64,000 nt of DNA, taken from NCBI GenBank assembly GCA_002437245.1, contig DJOQ01000021.1, positions 1-64,000 on the forward strand, written 5' to 3'. Below the pieces are notes generated by a model. It was not told the DNA's origin, searched no databases, and was given only the letters and a program-made list of their open reading frames with translations. The translations under genes were made by a program, and so were the position numbers. The number at the start of each line of letters is the position of its first letter. The first letter of the stretch is position 1. The stretch is from Ruminococcaceae bacterium UBA6434 (GTDB taxonomy: Bacteria > Bacillota > Clostridia > Oscillospirales > Acutalibacteraceae). Positions 26,726 through 35,556 of the stretch are shown one piece after another.

Positions 26726-27592
26726 TTATTTTTCTTTTCGGACGTATTTGATAATTTCCGTGCCTGCCACCGCGCCGTCACCCACGGCTTTTGATACCTG
26801 CAAAAGACCGCCCGTGCAGTCGCCTGCCGCAAAAATACCTTTTACGTTTGTCATCATGTTATCGTCAATTTTTATTTTACTGCCGCTTGTAACCGCTCCG
26901 ATTTTTTTGGCGAGAGCCGCCGAGGATGCCACACCGTAGGCTATAAACAGCCCGTCGATTTTAATTTCGGAGTTATCATTTAATACGGCTCTTTCTATTT
27001 TTGCGTCTCCGCCGAATTCCGAGACGGGAGTTTTTACAATTTTGAATCCCGACGGAAAATCGGCTTGAGGTTCTTCGCCGTTTGTAAATACGGTAACGCT
27101 TTTTGAAGTCCTTGCGAGAACCTTGGCTTCGTGCAGAGCGTATTCGCCGGAACCGAGAACGCCAACGTCTTTGTTCCTGTAAAAGAACGCGTCGCATACA
27201 GCGCAGTAACTGACCCCTTTGCCCTCAAATTCGGCTATTCCGCGAATCGGCGGAGCAAGCCGTCTGCTGCCGGTCGCAAAAAGCACCGCTTTGCCCTTGT
27301 ATTTTTCATCGTCGGACGTGACTGCGGAAAAACCGCCGTCATCATATTCAACCGACACTGCCTGCTTGTGTACGAATTTCACGCCAAGTCTTTCGGCACC
27401 GTCAATTCCGCGCGATAAAAGTTCTTTTCCGCTTATCGGCTCCGGAAAGCCATAGTAGTTTTCAATTTTTTTGGCTTTTTCGAGCGCGCTGTCGCCCGAT
27501 GTTATCACTGTGGTTTCAAGGCCGCCGCGTATCGTGTACAGGGCAGCGGAAACGCCCGCAGGTCCTGCGCCTATAATAATTACGTCTGCCAT
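26726..27592 (-). CDS. Thioredoxin reductase-like flavoprotein lacking the NADPH motif
   Basis: This 288-residue protein has the FAD-binding start IIIGAGPAGVSAALYT, the redox pair CAVC (Cys130, Cys133) and the C-terminal FAD motif GIFAAGDCTGG. In the second dinucleotide domain GSGEYA (147-152) is recognisable, but the HRRxxxR motif that grips the 2'-phosphate of NADPH is replaced by VFTNGEEPQADF. The electron donor may therefore differ, for example ferredoxin as in the FFTR group of clostridia; this is inference. The start at 27592 has AAGGAG upstream; a longer reading has none. A paralogue with the full motif is encoded at 34578. Confidence 0.82.
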   Translation of the reverse strand: MADVIIIGAGPAGVSAALYTIRGGLETTVITSGDSALEKAKKIENYYGFPEPISGKELLSRGIDGAERLGVKFVHKQAVSVEYDDGGFSAVTSDDEKYKGKAVLFATGSRRLAPPIRGIAEFEGKGVSYCAVCDAFFYRNKDVGVLGSGEYALHEAKVLARTSKSVTVFTNGEEPQADFPSGFKIVKTPVSEFGGDAKIERAVLNDNSEIKIDGLFIAYGVASSAALAKKIGAVTSGSKIKIDDNMMTNVKGIFAAGDCTGGLLQVSKAVGDGAVAGTEIIKYVRKEK

Positions 27593-27703
27593 GGCAAAAT
27601 CTCCTTGTTCGGATAAATTCGGTGTCTCGCGTTTTGTGCGGCACCGCGGCAATCGCCGAGATAAAATACAACAATTTTTTCAATTATATTTTATTTATAT
27701 AAT

Positions 27704-27744
27704 AGCCGTTTTATGATGATTTTTCAAGAAAAACGGCTTTTTTT
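27704..27744 (+). terminator. Terminator-like hairpin between divergent genes
   Basis: AGCCGTTTT (27704-27712) pairs with AAAACGGCT (27730-27738), followed by six T on the + strand. No + strand gene precedes it within reach, so it either stops antisense or read-through transcripts from pflB or ends an unseen short RNA. The remaining 27593-27880 spacer contains only the promoter at 27818. Confidence 0.55.
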
Positions 27745-27817
27745 CGGCTTTAGGTGAAATTTGTGTGGTATTGTGAATTTTTTTATGCTTTTTTAACAAT
27801 ACAGATATAAAAGTTTA

Positions 27818-27846
27818 TTGAAAACCCTCTCATTTTGTGTTATCAT
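27818..27846 (+). promoter_or_regulatory. Promoter of the MFS transporter gene
   Basis: TTGAAA (27818-27823) and TATCAT (27841-27846) are separated by 17 bases, 35 bases before the start codon. Confidence 0.65.
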
Positions 27847-27880
27847 AACAATATTGTATAAAAATATGGGAGGAAATTCA

Positions 27881-30409
27881 ATGAAGTTAAAGGAACAGTT
27901 TAAAACCTTGACTGATAATGTGAAGACCTACTGGCGAAGACCGCCCGAGGGCAGATATATGCCCTTTAAAGAGGTAACTGCGTATTCGGTCGGCGGCATC
28001 GGCGCTTATTTACTGATAACGCTCGGTACTGCTTGTCTTTTGGCGACGGGTAATACTCTTATTTCGAGTACGCTCGGCGTAAACCCGACCGATATGTATA
28101 TTCTTTACGTTATCGCGGTTCTTGCCAATATCCCTCTTACGGGCATAAGGGCAAATATTATCGATAATACACGTAATAAAGCAGGTAAATACAGGCCGTA
28201 CATAGTATCAATGGGTATACCCACCACGATAGTTTGTGTTTTGATGGTATGGTTCCCGTATGATAAGCTCGGTGCTATTTTCGGCGACGGTATAATATTC
28301 GGAGAATCAAAGGCTTATGTCGCAAAATGTACGCTTATACTTATTTTTAACTTGCTTTTGCACTTCTTCTATTACTTCTTCTACGACAGCTATGAGAATC
28401 TTATACACGTTCTCTCGCCGAACTCGCAGGAGAGAGCCGATGTTTCGGCAATCAAGAGTGTTGTTTATTCGCTCGCTCCGACAATAGTAAACCTCATTAC
28501 GCCTATCATAGCGCAAAATGTATTTCACACAAACACCACAGATATCAGAGTTTACAGACTTCTCTATCCTATAATCGGCGTAGGCGGCATACTGCTTTGC
28601 ATACTCGTTTACAAGAATACTCAGGAAAAGATAGTTCAGGCAAGAACGCACGTTATTCAGATTAAGTTCTCGGACGCGCTCAGAGAAGTTGCCGGGAACA
28701 AATATTTCTGGATCATATCTTTGGCAGGCTGGATAGGCTTCCTTGAAGCTTCATATGCAAACGTGCTTTATTGGCTCTACAACTACGGAGGCGTTTGCTC
28801 GGGCAGTGTTTACGGACTCGTTGTTACAATCTACGGCAATGCGTCTCTCTGGGGTATGATTTTGGCTCCCATATGTATCAGAAAATGGGGTAAAAAATTC
28901 GTACTTGTAGTTACCAATATAATGAATATCCTATTCATTCTTATGATGCTTCCGTTCACCTCACAGATGAATTCTTCGACCATTTGGTCGATTATGGGTT
29001 GCCTCTTCCTCAATGCGTTTATGGGTTCATTTGCGCTCATATTAAACCCTGCAATTCAGGCGGACATCCGTGACTATCAGCAGTATAAGAGCGGCGAGAG
29101 AATAGACGGTATGTTCTCCGCGGTTGCTACCATCGGTACGGTTATAGCGCTTATTACAAGCGCGGTTCTTCCGATAGTATACAAAAAGGGCGGTATTACC
29201 ACCGACAACGCTCTTGCGGTTACATCAAATCCGCAGATACTCGGCAGAATGCTCGGCGACGGCAAAACCGTAGGAGAAATACTTGCGGAGCAGATGGCAA
29301 ACGGTCAGGATAACTACAGCAATGCTTATTCGGCTCTTTACGACCCCAATATTCTTGAACATCTTTTGAAAGTTCTCATACTCTTCTCGGCGCTCGGCGC
29401 TCTCTTTAACGTTATACCGTATTTCTGGTATGACTTCAACGAGAGAAAGCAGAAGTCGGTAGTTAAGGTGCTTAAAGTACGCGCTATGTTTGAGGACTAC
29501 AACAACGGCGCAATCGAGGACAAAGAGCTTGTTGAGGCTGTTGATATAATCAGAGAGTCCAGAGCGCTTGCCGCAGAAAAGCCCGTTGACGTAAGCAAAA
29601 AGTGGTACAGAGGAATTAAAGACAAAGCCGAGAAAAAAGCACAGAAAAAGGCTTATAAGGCTGCCGTGCAGAAAAACGAAGATATAGAAATAGCTAAGTT
29701 TGTCTGCGAAGAGCTTGATAAATTCTCTTCAAATCTCGTTAAGTACCAGCTTACCGTTTACAGAAAGGTTTACGACAGCGGTCTTGACGGCCTTCGCAAA
29801 ATGACTCTTGACGAAATAAAGAAAGAGCTTGCCGACGCTAAAGCTCTTCCGAAAAATACCGAGGAAGAGAAGCAGATACGCAAATTCTCGATTTCGGTTG
29901 CCAAGAAGAAAAAATCTGCTTATAAGGCTATACAAAAATACTACGGCAACTCTTCGGCCGAATTCAAAAAGCCCGATTTCGCCGTTCTCGAAAAGTATTT
30001 TGACGCCGAGGACGCTTGCGACGAAAGACTCGAGACTCTCTATCTTGAGCTTCGCGAGGCTAAGAAGGCAGGCAACAGCGAGCAGGTCCAAATGCTCCGT
30101 GCCGATATCAAAAAGACCACAGGCGAGCGCAAGCAGGCGCGTGATATGTCCAAAAAGGAAATGAATAAGCACGCATACTTTAATCGCGCCGCAAAGCCGT
30201 ATCTTGATGCTGAACGCCTTATAAATCAGGAGAAGTACTATCAGCATTTCGATGAGATAGAGGCTCTCTATGACGAGGCAAAAGAGCGTGAGGCGGAGGC
30301 TAAAAAGGCAAGAGACGCCGAGGTTGAAAGACTCAAGGCAGAGGACGCCGCATATAAGGCTCAGAAAAAAGCGGAAAAGCTCGCTAAAAAAGAAGCTAAG
30401 AAAAAGTAA
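27881..30409 (+). CDS. MFS (GPH-like) sugar/cation symporter with long charged C-terminal tail
   Basis: Residues 1 to about 530 form a 12-helix major facilitator of the glycoside-pentoside-hexuronide type (TAYSVGGIGAYL-like start, ANIPLTGIRANIIDNTRNKAG, then QQYKSGERIDGMF). The usual length is 450-500 residues; this one has 842. The extra 310 residues are almost entirely charged helix (K, E, A, D, Y), with patterns such as EKKAQKKAYKAAVQ, and end in KLAKKEAKKK, which suggests a long cytoplasmic coiled coil. GGAGG lies seven bases before the ATG at 27881. It is monocistronic, with its own promoter and strong terminator. The transported solute cannot be read from the sequence. Confidence 0.82.
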   Translation: MKLKEQFKTLTDNVKTYWRRPPEGRYMPFKEVTAYSVGGIGAYLLITLGTACLLATGNTLISSTLGVNPTDMYILYVIAVLANIPLTGIRANIIDNTRNKAGKYRPYIVSMGIPTTIVCVLMVWFPYDKLGAIFGDGIIFGESKAYVAKCTLILIFNLLLHFFYYFFYDSYENLIHVLSPNSQERADVSAIKSVVYSLAPTIVNLITPIIAQNVFHTNTTDIRVYRLLYPIIGVGGILLCILVYKNTQEKIVQARTHVIQIKFSDALREVAGNKYFWIISLAGWIGFLEASYANVLYWLYNYGGVCSGSVYGLVVTIYGNASLWGMILAPICIRKWGKKFVLVVTNIMNILFILMMLPFTSQMNSSTIWSIMGCLFLNAFMGSFALILNPAIQADIRDYQQYKSGERIDGMFSAVATIGTVIALITSAVLPIVYKKGGITTDNALAVTSNPQILGRMLGDGKTVGEILAEQMANGQDNYSNAYSALYDPNILEHLLKVLILFSALGALFNVIPYFWYDFNERKQKSVVKVLKVRAMFEDYNNGAIEDKELVEAVDIIRESRALAAEKPVDVSKKWYRGIKDKAEKKAQKKAYKAAVQKNEDIEIAKFVCEELDKFSSNLVKYQLTVYRKVYDSGLDGLRKMTLDEIKKELADAKALPKNTEEEKQIRKFSISVAKKKKSAYKAIQKYYGNSSAEFKKPDFAVLEKYFDAEDACDERLETLYLELREAKKAGNSEQVQMLRADIKKTTGERKQARDMSKKEMNKHAYFNRAAKPYLDAERLINQEKYYQHFDEIEALYDEAKEREAEAKKARDAEVERLKAEDAAYKAQKKAEKLAKKEAKKK

Positions 30410-30426
30410 TTCCGCTCACAAAAAAT

Positions 30427-30474
30427 AAAACGACCCTCTTTGCCGTACAAAATCGGCAGAGAGGGTCGTTTTTT
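30427..30474 (+). terminator. Terminator of the MFS gene
   Basis: A long stem (ACGACCCTCT...CGGC against its complement GCCG...AGAGGGTCGT) around TACAAAAT is followed by six T. It starts 18 bases after the stop codon. Confidence 0.9.
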
Positions 30475-30477
30475 GCC

Positions 30478-30694
30478 TAATCGGCAGGACAAAATTTTGT
30501 ACCGCGATAAAAGGTGAGGACGTCGGCTGGGAGCCATATGACATCTCCGCTTTGCTCTTGTATCCGGGCACACCGCACCGTCCTTCGTTTTTGGCTTTGA
30601 TACCGAATCCTCTATTTTAAATCTGACTGCAAAAGACATAAAAACTCCCGAAGAGATACGAAATATCAATTCGGGAGCTTGCCTTTTGTTATAA
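30478..30694 (+). pseudogene. Possible degraded coding remnant
   Basis: In this 305-base gap one + frame reads IKGEDVGWEPYDIS, and another, entered near 30540, reads FVFGFDTESSILNL and KDIKTPEEIRNINSG before a TAA at 30692-30694. Both look protein-like and would join through a frame shift, as in a decayed gene. There is no start or ribosome site, and the 3' part overlaps the minus-strand terminator of trkH. No family is recognised. A chance pattern is possible. Confidence 0.25.
30643..30679 (-). terminator. Terminator of the trkA-trkH operon
   Basis: On the minus strand CTCCCGAA (30677-30670) pairs with TTCGGGAG (30652-30645) and is followed by TTTTTATG. It lies about 36 bases after the trkH stop. 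Confidence 0.8.
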
Positions 30695-30714
30695 ATTTAA
30701 GAGAGATGCGGCGA

Positions 30715-32169
30715 TTAAGCCTTTTTCCATGCACCCTTTGAAATAAGCGCCAAAATCGGGAATATTTCAAGTCTGCCGGCGAGCATATCAAATATCAGTA
30801 CGAGCTTTGAAAACGCGCTGTAGGAGCTGAAATTGCCGTTGGGACCGACTATTTCAAGTCCGGGACCGATGTTATTAAAACACGAGAGCACAGCCGACAG
30901 GTTTGTGGTAATCGGCATATTGTCAACCGAGATGAGCAATATGCTCAAAACGACCAGAATAAAATAGGCTGCAAGGTAAACGCTTGTGCCGTTGATTATT
31001 TTTTCGTCCACGGGCGAACCGTCAACGTGTACCACCTGAACTCTTCTCGGGTGGAGTATCTTGTGAATGTTCCTGCGCAGGTTCTTGAAAAGTAACAGAA
31101 CTCTTGCACACTTGAGACCTCCGCCGGTAGAGCCGGCGCACGCGCCTATAACCATAAGGGTAAGCAAAACAGTTTTTGAAAAGCTCGGCCAATTGTCAAA
31201 ATTTGTGGTCGCAAATCCGGTTGTCGTCATAATACTTGCCACCTGGAAGCAGGCGTGGCGGATCGTCTCGTGAATTGTCGGATACATCTTGTGTATATTA
31301 ACGGCTATCAGTGCGGTGCTCACAGCGGCAATTCCGAAGTAACAGCGGATTTCTTCGTTTTTAAACAGCGCTTTGAATTGGCGCATTATAAGTAAATAAT
31401 AACAGTTGAAGTTTACGCCGAAGAGCATCATAAATATCGTGCATACCCACTGTATATAAATGCTGTAACCGGCTATACTGTCGTTCTTTATACCGAAGCC
31501 GCCGGTACCCGCCGTGCCGAACGCCGTACACAGAGCGTCAAAAAGGGGCATTTTTCCTGCGAGTAAAAACAGTATGTTCAAAAGCGTAAGCACTATATAG
31601 AGTACATACAGTATCATAGCCGTGTCGCGCATTTTGGGCACAAGCTTGCCGACATCGGGGCCGGGGCTCTCCGCCTTTAAAAGATGTAGGCGCGAACCGC
31701 CCGTTTTTGCGTTGGACGGAACAATGGCAAGCAAAAATACAAGCACGCCCATACCGCCGAGCCAATGGCTGAAGCTTCGCCAATATAAAATGCCGCGCGT
31801 TAAATCTTCGACTACGGGTACAATTGACGCGCCCGTGGTTGTAAACCCGGAAACCATCTCAAAAAACGCGTCGATGTAAAACGGTATTTCGCCCGATATA
31901 AAAAAGGGCAATGCACCGAAAAGACTTAAAAAAATCCAGCCGAGACCGACGCAGACAATGCCCTCCTGAGCGTAAAAGCCGCGTTTTGCTCTGCGGCAGA
32001 CAAGCCACAATACCGCGGATACCGCTATCAGTATGCCTATGGTATATAAAAAGCCCTTTACCGCGTCATCGGCTCCGTCATATACGCTTATAAACAGCGG
32101 AGGAAGCATAAAAAACGCTTCGAGCGCCAGTATTTCCGCAAAAATACGACCCATCATTTTATAATTCAT
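30715..32169 (-). CDS. trkH: Potassium uptake protein TrkH
   Basis: TrkH/KtrB is the membrane channel-like subunit of a K+ uptake system. The 484-residue protein has about ten to twelve helices and four pore repeats. The filter glycines are visible in FTTTGAS, GTAGTGGFG, MTTTGFATT and the last repeat FNNIGPGLE. A typical segment SHWLGGMGVLVFLLAI and MVIGACAGSTGGGLKCAR is present. It lies 17 bases downstream of trkA, its regulatory partner, in one operon. Confidence 0.95.
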   Translation of the reverse strand: MNYKMMGRIFAEILALEAFFMLPPLFISVYDGADDAVKGFLYTIGILIAVSAVLWLVCRRAKRGFYAQEGIVCVGLGWIFLSLFGALPFFISGEIPFYIDAFFEMVSGFTTTGASIVPVVEDLTRGILYWRSFSHWLGGMGVLVFLLAIVPSNAKTGGSRLHLLKAESPGPDVGKLVPKMRDTAMILYVLYIVLTLLNILFLLAGKMPLFDALCTAFGTAGTGGFGIKNDSIAGYSIYIQWVCTIFMMLFGVNFNCYYLLIMRQFKALFKNEEIRCYFGIAAVSTALIAVNIHKMYPTIHETIRHACFQVASIMTTTGFATTNFDNWPSFSKTVLLTLMVIGACAGSTGGGLKCARVLLLFKNLRRNIHKILHPRRVQVVHVDGSPVDEKIINGTSVYLAAYFILVVLSILLISVDNMPITTNLSAVLSCFNNIGPGLEIVGPNGNFSSYSAFSKLVLIFDMLAGRLEIFPILALISKGAWKKA

Positions 32170-32186
32170 AAAGCTCTTCTACCCCG

Positions 32187-33545
32187 TTAAATAAAGATGT
32201 CATTAAGCTGGCGCACAACATCGCCGCTGCTTGTGACAATGATTATGCCGTCACCGTTTTTAAACGAAGAATTACCGTTAGGTATCTCTATTTTACCGTC
32301 GTGCGTTATGCAGACAACAAGAACGTTTTTGCGTATTTTAATATCTTTCAGAGCCTCGCCGCAGTGTTTTGTCTGCCCGTCAACGCGGAATTCGATTGCC
32401 TGCGCCTGACCGTCCGCAATAAAGTGAACGGCAATTGCCGCGCCGCTTTGATTTTGTATAGCCCTGACGTATCGGACTATTGAGTTACAGCACAGCTCTT
32501 TGGGGCAGATGATGCTGCCGAGCGGAATATTTGAGGGAATACTGCCGCTCTCTATTCGGCTGAGCTTTGTTATTGTTTGGGGAACGCCCACATTGTTGGC
32601 ATACAGCGAAATTATCATATTCAATTCGTCAAGGCCCGTAGCCGTTACAACCGCGTCGCATTCCGACAGCCCCTCGCTGCTGAGAAGATTTTGGTCGCTC
32701 GCGTCACCGTGGATTATATTTGTGGTCGGCAGAAGGGAGGCAAGCTCAACGCAGCGTTTTTCGTCCTTTTCTATAAGCGTTACCGAAACGCTGCTTTTTT
32801 CAAGACGTTTTGCAAGGTAATAGCTGATTTTTCCGCCGCCGCAGATAAGTATGTTTTTTGCCTTCTTCGGCGTCATACCGAGGCTTTTTAAAAGCATTGA
32901 GAGATTGTCTACGGACGCCGTAACAAATATTCTGTCGCCGGCCTGTAAAACGAAATCGCCGTTCGGAGCGAGCGCTTCGCCCTTTCGTATTACCGCGCAT
33001 ACAAGAACGTTGCAATTAGTCTGTGACGGTAAGGCGCTCAGCGGTATATTGCAGAGCTTGCTGTCGCTTGTCACGCGCAGCTCCACTATATCAACACGAC
33101 CCTTTGCAAAGGTATCATGTTTTAAAAATCCGGGATATCTGAGGAGTTTTTCTATGGCGCTTGACGCCTGCTTTTCGGGATTTACGGTCATGGACAGCGC
33201 ATACATATCGCGCATATCGTATATCTGACTGCTGTATTCGGGATTTCGGATTCGCGCTATCGTGTGCAGGTCTTTGTTAAGACCGTGAGCGGTTATACAG
33301 CACAAAAGATTTACTTCGTCCGCACTTGTGGCGGCTATTATAAGGTCGGTATCCTTAATTCCCGCCTTGAGCAGAGTCTCTTTTGTGGCACAGTTCCCGT
33401 GTACGGTCATTATGTCGAATTGCTCCATACTGGAGCTCAGTACGTCTTTATTTGAGTCGATAAGAGTAATGTCATACCCTTCTGCGGTCAACTGGCGGGT
33501 AAGCGTAGCACCGACTTTTCCGTCACCTGCAACAATTATTTTCAA
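32187..33545 (-). CDS. trkA: Trk system regulatory protein TrkA
   Basis: TrkA is the cytoplasmic gating subunit for TrkH. The 452 residues contain two tandem RCK units, each with a Rossmann RCK_N part (KIIVAGDGKVGATLTRQL at the start and NILICGGGKISYYLAKRLEK in the second) and an RCK_C part. The start is the TTG at 33545: GGGGGAA lies six bases upstream, and the product then begins exactly as other TrkA proteins do. A TTG five codons earlier overlaps the ribosome site and is less likely. Some RCK_C domains bind cyclic-di-AMP; whether this one does is unknown. Confidence 0.95.
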   Translation of the reverse strand: MKIIVAGDGKVGATLTRQLTAEGYDITLIDSNKDVLSSSMEQFDIMTVHGNCATKETLLKAGIKDTDLIIAATSADEVNLLCCITAHGLNKDLHTIARIRNPEYSSQIYDMRDMYALSMTVNPEKQASSAIEKLLRYPGFLKHDTFAKGRVDIVELRVTSDSKLCNIPLSALPSQTNCNVLVCAVIRKGEALAPNGDFVLQAGDRIFVTASVDNLSMLLKSLGMTPKKAKNILICGGGKISYYLAKRLEKSSVSVTLIEKDEKRCVELASLLPTTNIIHGDASDQNLLSSEGLSECDAVVTATGLDELNMIISLYANNVGVPQTITKLSRIESGSIPSNIPLGSIICPKELCCNSIVRYVRAIQNQSGAAIAVHFIADGQAQAIEFRVDGQTKHCGEALKDIKIRKNVLVVCITHDGKIEIPNGNSSFKNGDGIIIVTSSGDVVRQLNDIFI

Positions 33546-33608
33546 TTGCAATTCCCCCAAAAAATTTCAAATATAACCACATATAATATAGCACAAAAAA
33601 AGTAAAAG

Positions 33609-34298
33609 TCAATGAATAAAAAGGCACAGCAAAAGCGGCATAAACGCAGACGGCAGCAGGTTTGCAACCTTTATTTTTGTGACCTTCATTGTATTGAGAG
33701 CTATGGCTATTATAAGCACCGAACCGACGCACGACATCTCGTTTATCATACTGTCGGAGAGAAATGACGAGAGAAAGCCAGCACCGAGCGTCAAAATCGC
33801 TTCATAGGCAAAAACTATAATGCCTGAGAAGAAACAGCCTATTCCGAATGTGGTGGTCATTATCATTACAAAAAAGCAGTCGAGCAGAGATTTTGCATAA
33901 TATGTTGAAAAGCTGCCCTGCATACCGGCTTCAATTGCACCGACTATCGCCATAGCCCCGACGCAGGTAAAAAGCGTGGCGTTTACAAAGCCCTCACCGA
34001 AAGACGAGCCTTTGGTATTGCGGCTCAGCTTCTTTTGCAAAAAATCGCCGAATTTGTTTAAATGCCTGTCAATGTCAATGAGCTCGCCGATTATTGTTCC
34101 GAGAGCAAGCGACAGTGCGGCAATCAATGTGTTTTCGCCTTTAAGCGAACCCTTGATTCCTATGTAGAGCACGCACAGCGACAGCGCGCAGTTAAGACTT
34201 TTTTGCACGCGCTCGGGAATACCCTTTTTAAACAGCAGACCTAAAAGAGAACCTAAAAAAACGGCTCCGCAGTTGACGGCTGCACCTATGAGTTTCAT
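33609..34298 (-). CDS. DUF554 family membrane protein
   Basis: This 229-residue protein has seven to eight hydrophobic helices and the family's glycine-rich pattern: NCGAVFLGSLLGLLFKKGIPE at the start, GTIIGELIDIDRHLNKFGDFL in the loop, and FVNATLFTCVGAMAIVGAIE, where conserved small residues pack. DUF554 (YdfK/YqgA-like) proteins are integral membrane proteins of unknown transport function. It has its own promoter and is separated from trkA by 63 bases, so it may feed the same transcript. Function not assigned. Confidence 0.85.
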   Translation of the reverse strand: MKLIGAAVNCGAVFLGSLLGLLFKKGIPERVQKSLNCALSLCVLYIGIKGSLKGENTLIAALSLALGTIIGELIDIDRHLNKFGDFLQKKLSRNTKGSSFGEGFVNATLFTCVGAMAIVGAIEAGMQGSFSTYYAKSLLDCFFVMIMTTTFGIGCFFSGIIVFAYEAILTLGAGFLSSFLSDSMINEMSCVGSVLIIAIALNTMKVTKIKVANLLPSAFMPLLLCLFIH

Positions 34299-34387
34299 TT
34301 CTTCACCTTATTTGCTACCGTGCCGCACCGAAACAGACATAACGCCTCGGCGACGGGCACTTTTTAACTTTATTTTTTACGGCGACT

Positions 34388-34416
34388 ATGATAACACAAA
34401 AAACGCCGTGTATCAA
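34388..34416 (-). promoter_or_regulatory. Promoter of the DUF554 gene
   Basis: On the minus strand TTGATA (34416-34411) and TATCAT (34393-34388) are 17 bases apart. The -35 box lies six bases from the inner end of the long palindrome at 34423-34516. Confidence 0.6.
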
Positions 34417-34422
34417 TAATAA

Positions 34423-34516
34423 GGCTGAGTATTCATAAGGGAGTTTCGGTTTCTCGCATAAAAATTTTTTATGGATGTGAAACTGCGTAGCAAAACTGCC
34501 TTATGAACACTCAGCC
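34423..34516. repeat. Long palindromic element (94 bp)
   Basis: The arms 34423-34440 (GGCTGAGTATTCATAAGG) and 34499-34516 are complementary over 18 bases with one mismatch. Inside, CATAAAAA/TTTTTATG gives a second hairpin, and GTTTC/GAAAC can also pair, so nearly the whole 94 bases fold. It may be a miniature element, a very long terminator of the upstream thioredoxin reductase gene, or a structured RNA. A further inverted pair, CGCGTG/CACGCG, lies at about 34520-34546. The rest of this 280-base gap holds the DUF554 promoter. Confidence 0.7.
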
Positions 34517-34577
34517 GAAGCGCGTGGGCTTTTGTTTTTCACGCGCCGTGTTTTGTGACTTAAAATTGACAGGGGAA

Positions 34578-35477
34578 TTACGGCGACAGTGCCGCTACCG
34601 TTCCGTCCGCCGCCGCGGTCGTAAGCTGACGAAATTTCTTTGTGCGGCAGTCGCCTGCGGCGTAAATTCCGTCCGCGCTTGTTTTACAGCTCTCATCCGC
34701 CTTGATATATCCGTTTTCGTCAAGCTCGGTGACCTCGGCAAATATTTCGTTTTGCGGTTCCTTGCCTATTGCGACAAAAAGCCCGTCGAGCGGAAGAGCC
34801 GTTTCTTCATCGCTTAGATTATTTTTAACTATGACACTTTTGAGCTTTGCTTTGCCGTTTATCTTTTTTATTTCGCTGTTTAACAAAAACTCTGTATTAG
34901 GAAAAGCCTTTAACTCTTCGCAGAGCTTTTGTTCACCGCGAAATTCGCTTCGTCTGTGAATTACATATACCTTTTTGCAAAGCTTTGCCAGCAGTTTTGC
35001 GCTTTGCAGTGCCGAGCTGCCGCCGCCGACCGCGGCAACCGTTTTACCTTTAAAAAATGCGCCGTCGCAAACCGCACAGTATGAAATGCCCCTGCCCAAA
35101 AGCTCACGTTCGTTTTCAAGGCAAAGCGGACGCGGTCTTGTACCGACCGCAATTATAATTTTATCGCATTGCGTTTTTTCGCCGTCCGCAGAAAAAACAT
35201 ATCTGTATTTGCCCTCAATCTTAATTGCGGTTACTCTTTTTTTAATAAGCTCTGCGCCGAGATTTAACGCCTGCTTTAAAAGCCTGTCCGAAAATTCACC
35301 GCCGCTGATTTCACAAAAGCCCGGGTAGTTTTCGACCTTCGGCGAATCGGCTATCTGACCGCCGAATATTCGGCTTTCAAAAACCGCGGCGCTCTTATTT
35401 TGGCGTGCGGTGTAAATTGCCGCGGTAAGACCCGCCGTTCCGCCGCCGATTATAATCGTATTGTATTTTTCGGGCAT
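34578..35477 (-). CDS. trxB: Thioredoxin reductase (NADPH-type)
   Basis: This 299-residue flavoprotein reduces thioredoxin with NADPH. It shows FAD-binding IIIGGGTAGLTAAIYTARQ, the redox pair CAVC (Cys134, Cys137), the NADPH site GGGSSALQSA followed by the complete HRRSEFR motif (174-180), and the C-terminal GIYAAGDCR. It follows AGGAGGG. The pairing with the motif-less paralogue at 26726 makes this the ordinary NADPH enzyme. Eighty bases separate it from the upstream nucleoside phosphorylase gene, with which it may be co-transcribed. Confidence 0.92.
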   Translation of the reverse strand: MPEKYNTIIIGGGTAGLTAAIYTARQNKSAAVFESRIFGGQIADSPKVENYPGFCEISGGEFSDRLLKQALNLGAELIKKRVTAIKIEGKYRYVFSADGEKTQCDKIIIAVGTRPRPLCLENERELLGRGISYCAVCDGAFFKGKTVAAVGGGSSALQSAKLLAKLCKKVYVIHRRSEFRGEQKLCEELKAFPNTEFLLNSEIKKINGKAKLKSVIVKNNLSDEETALPLDGLFVAIGKEPQNEIFAEVTELDENGYIKADESCKTSADGIYAAGDCRTKKFRQLTTAAADGTVAALSP

Positions 35478-35556
35478 AAAAATCCCTCCTGTTTTCGTCT
35501 GTCATAATGAGTTTGCCGCGAAATTGCGGTTTTATCCGAAATCGGGAGGGAAGGTG

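Noticed and set aside
30361..30669. Minus-strand frame of 102 codons after the MFS gene
   Set aside because: It runs through two terminators and antisense to the MFS tail, with no ribosome site.
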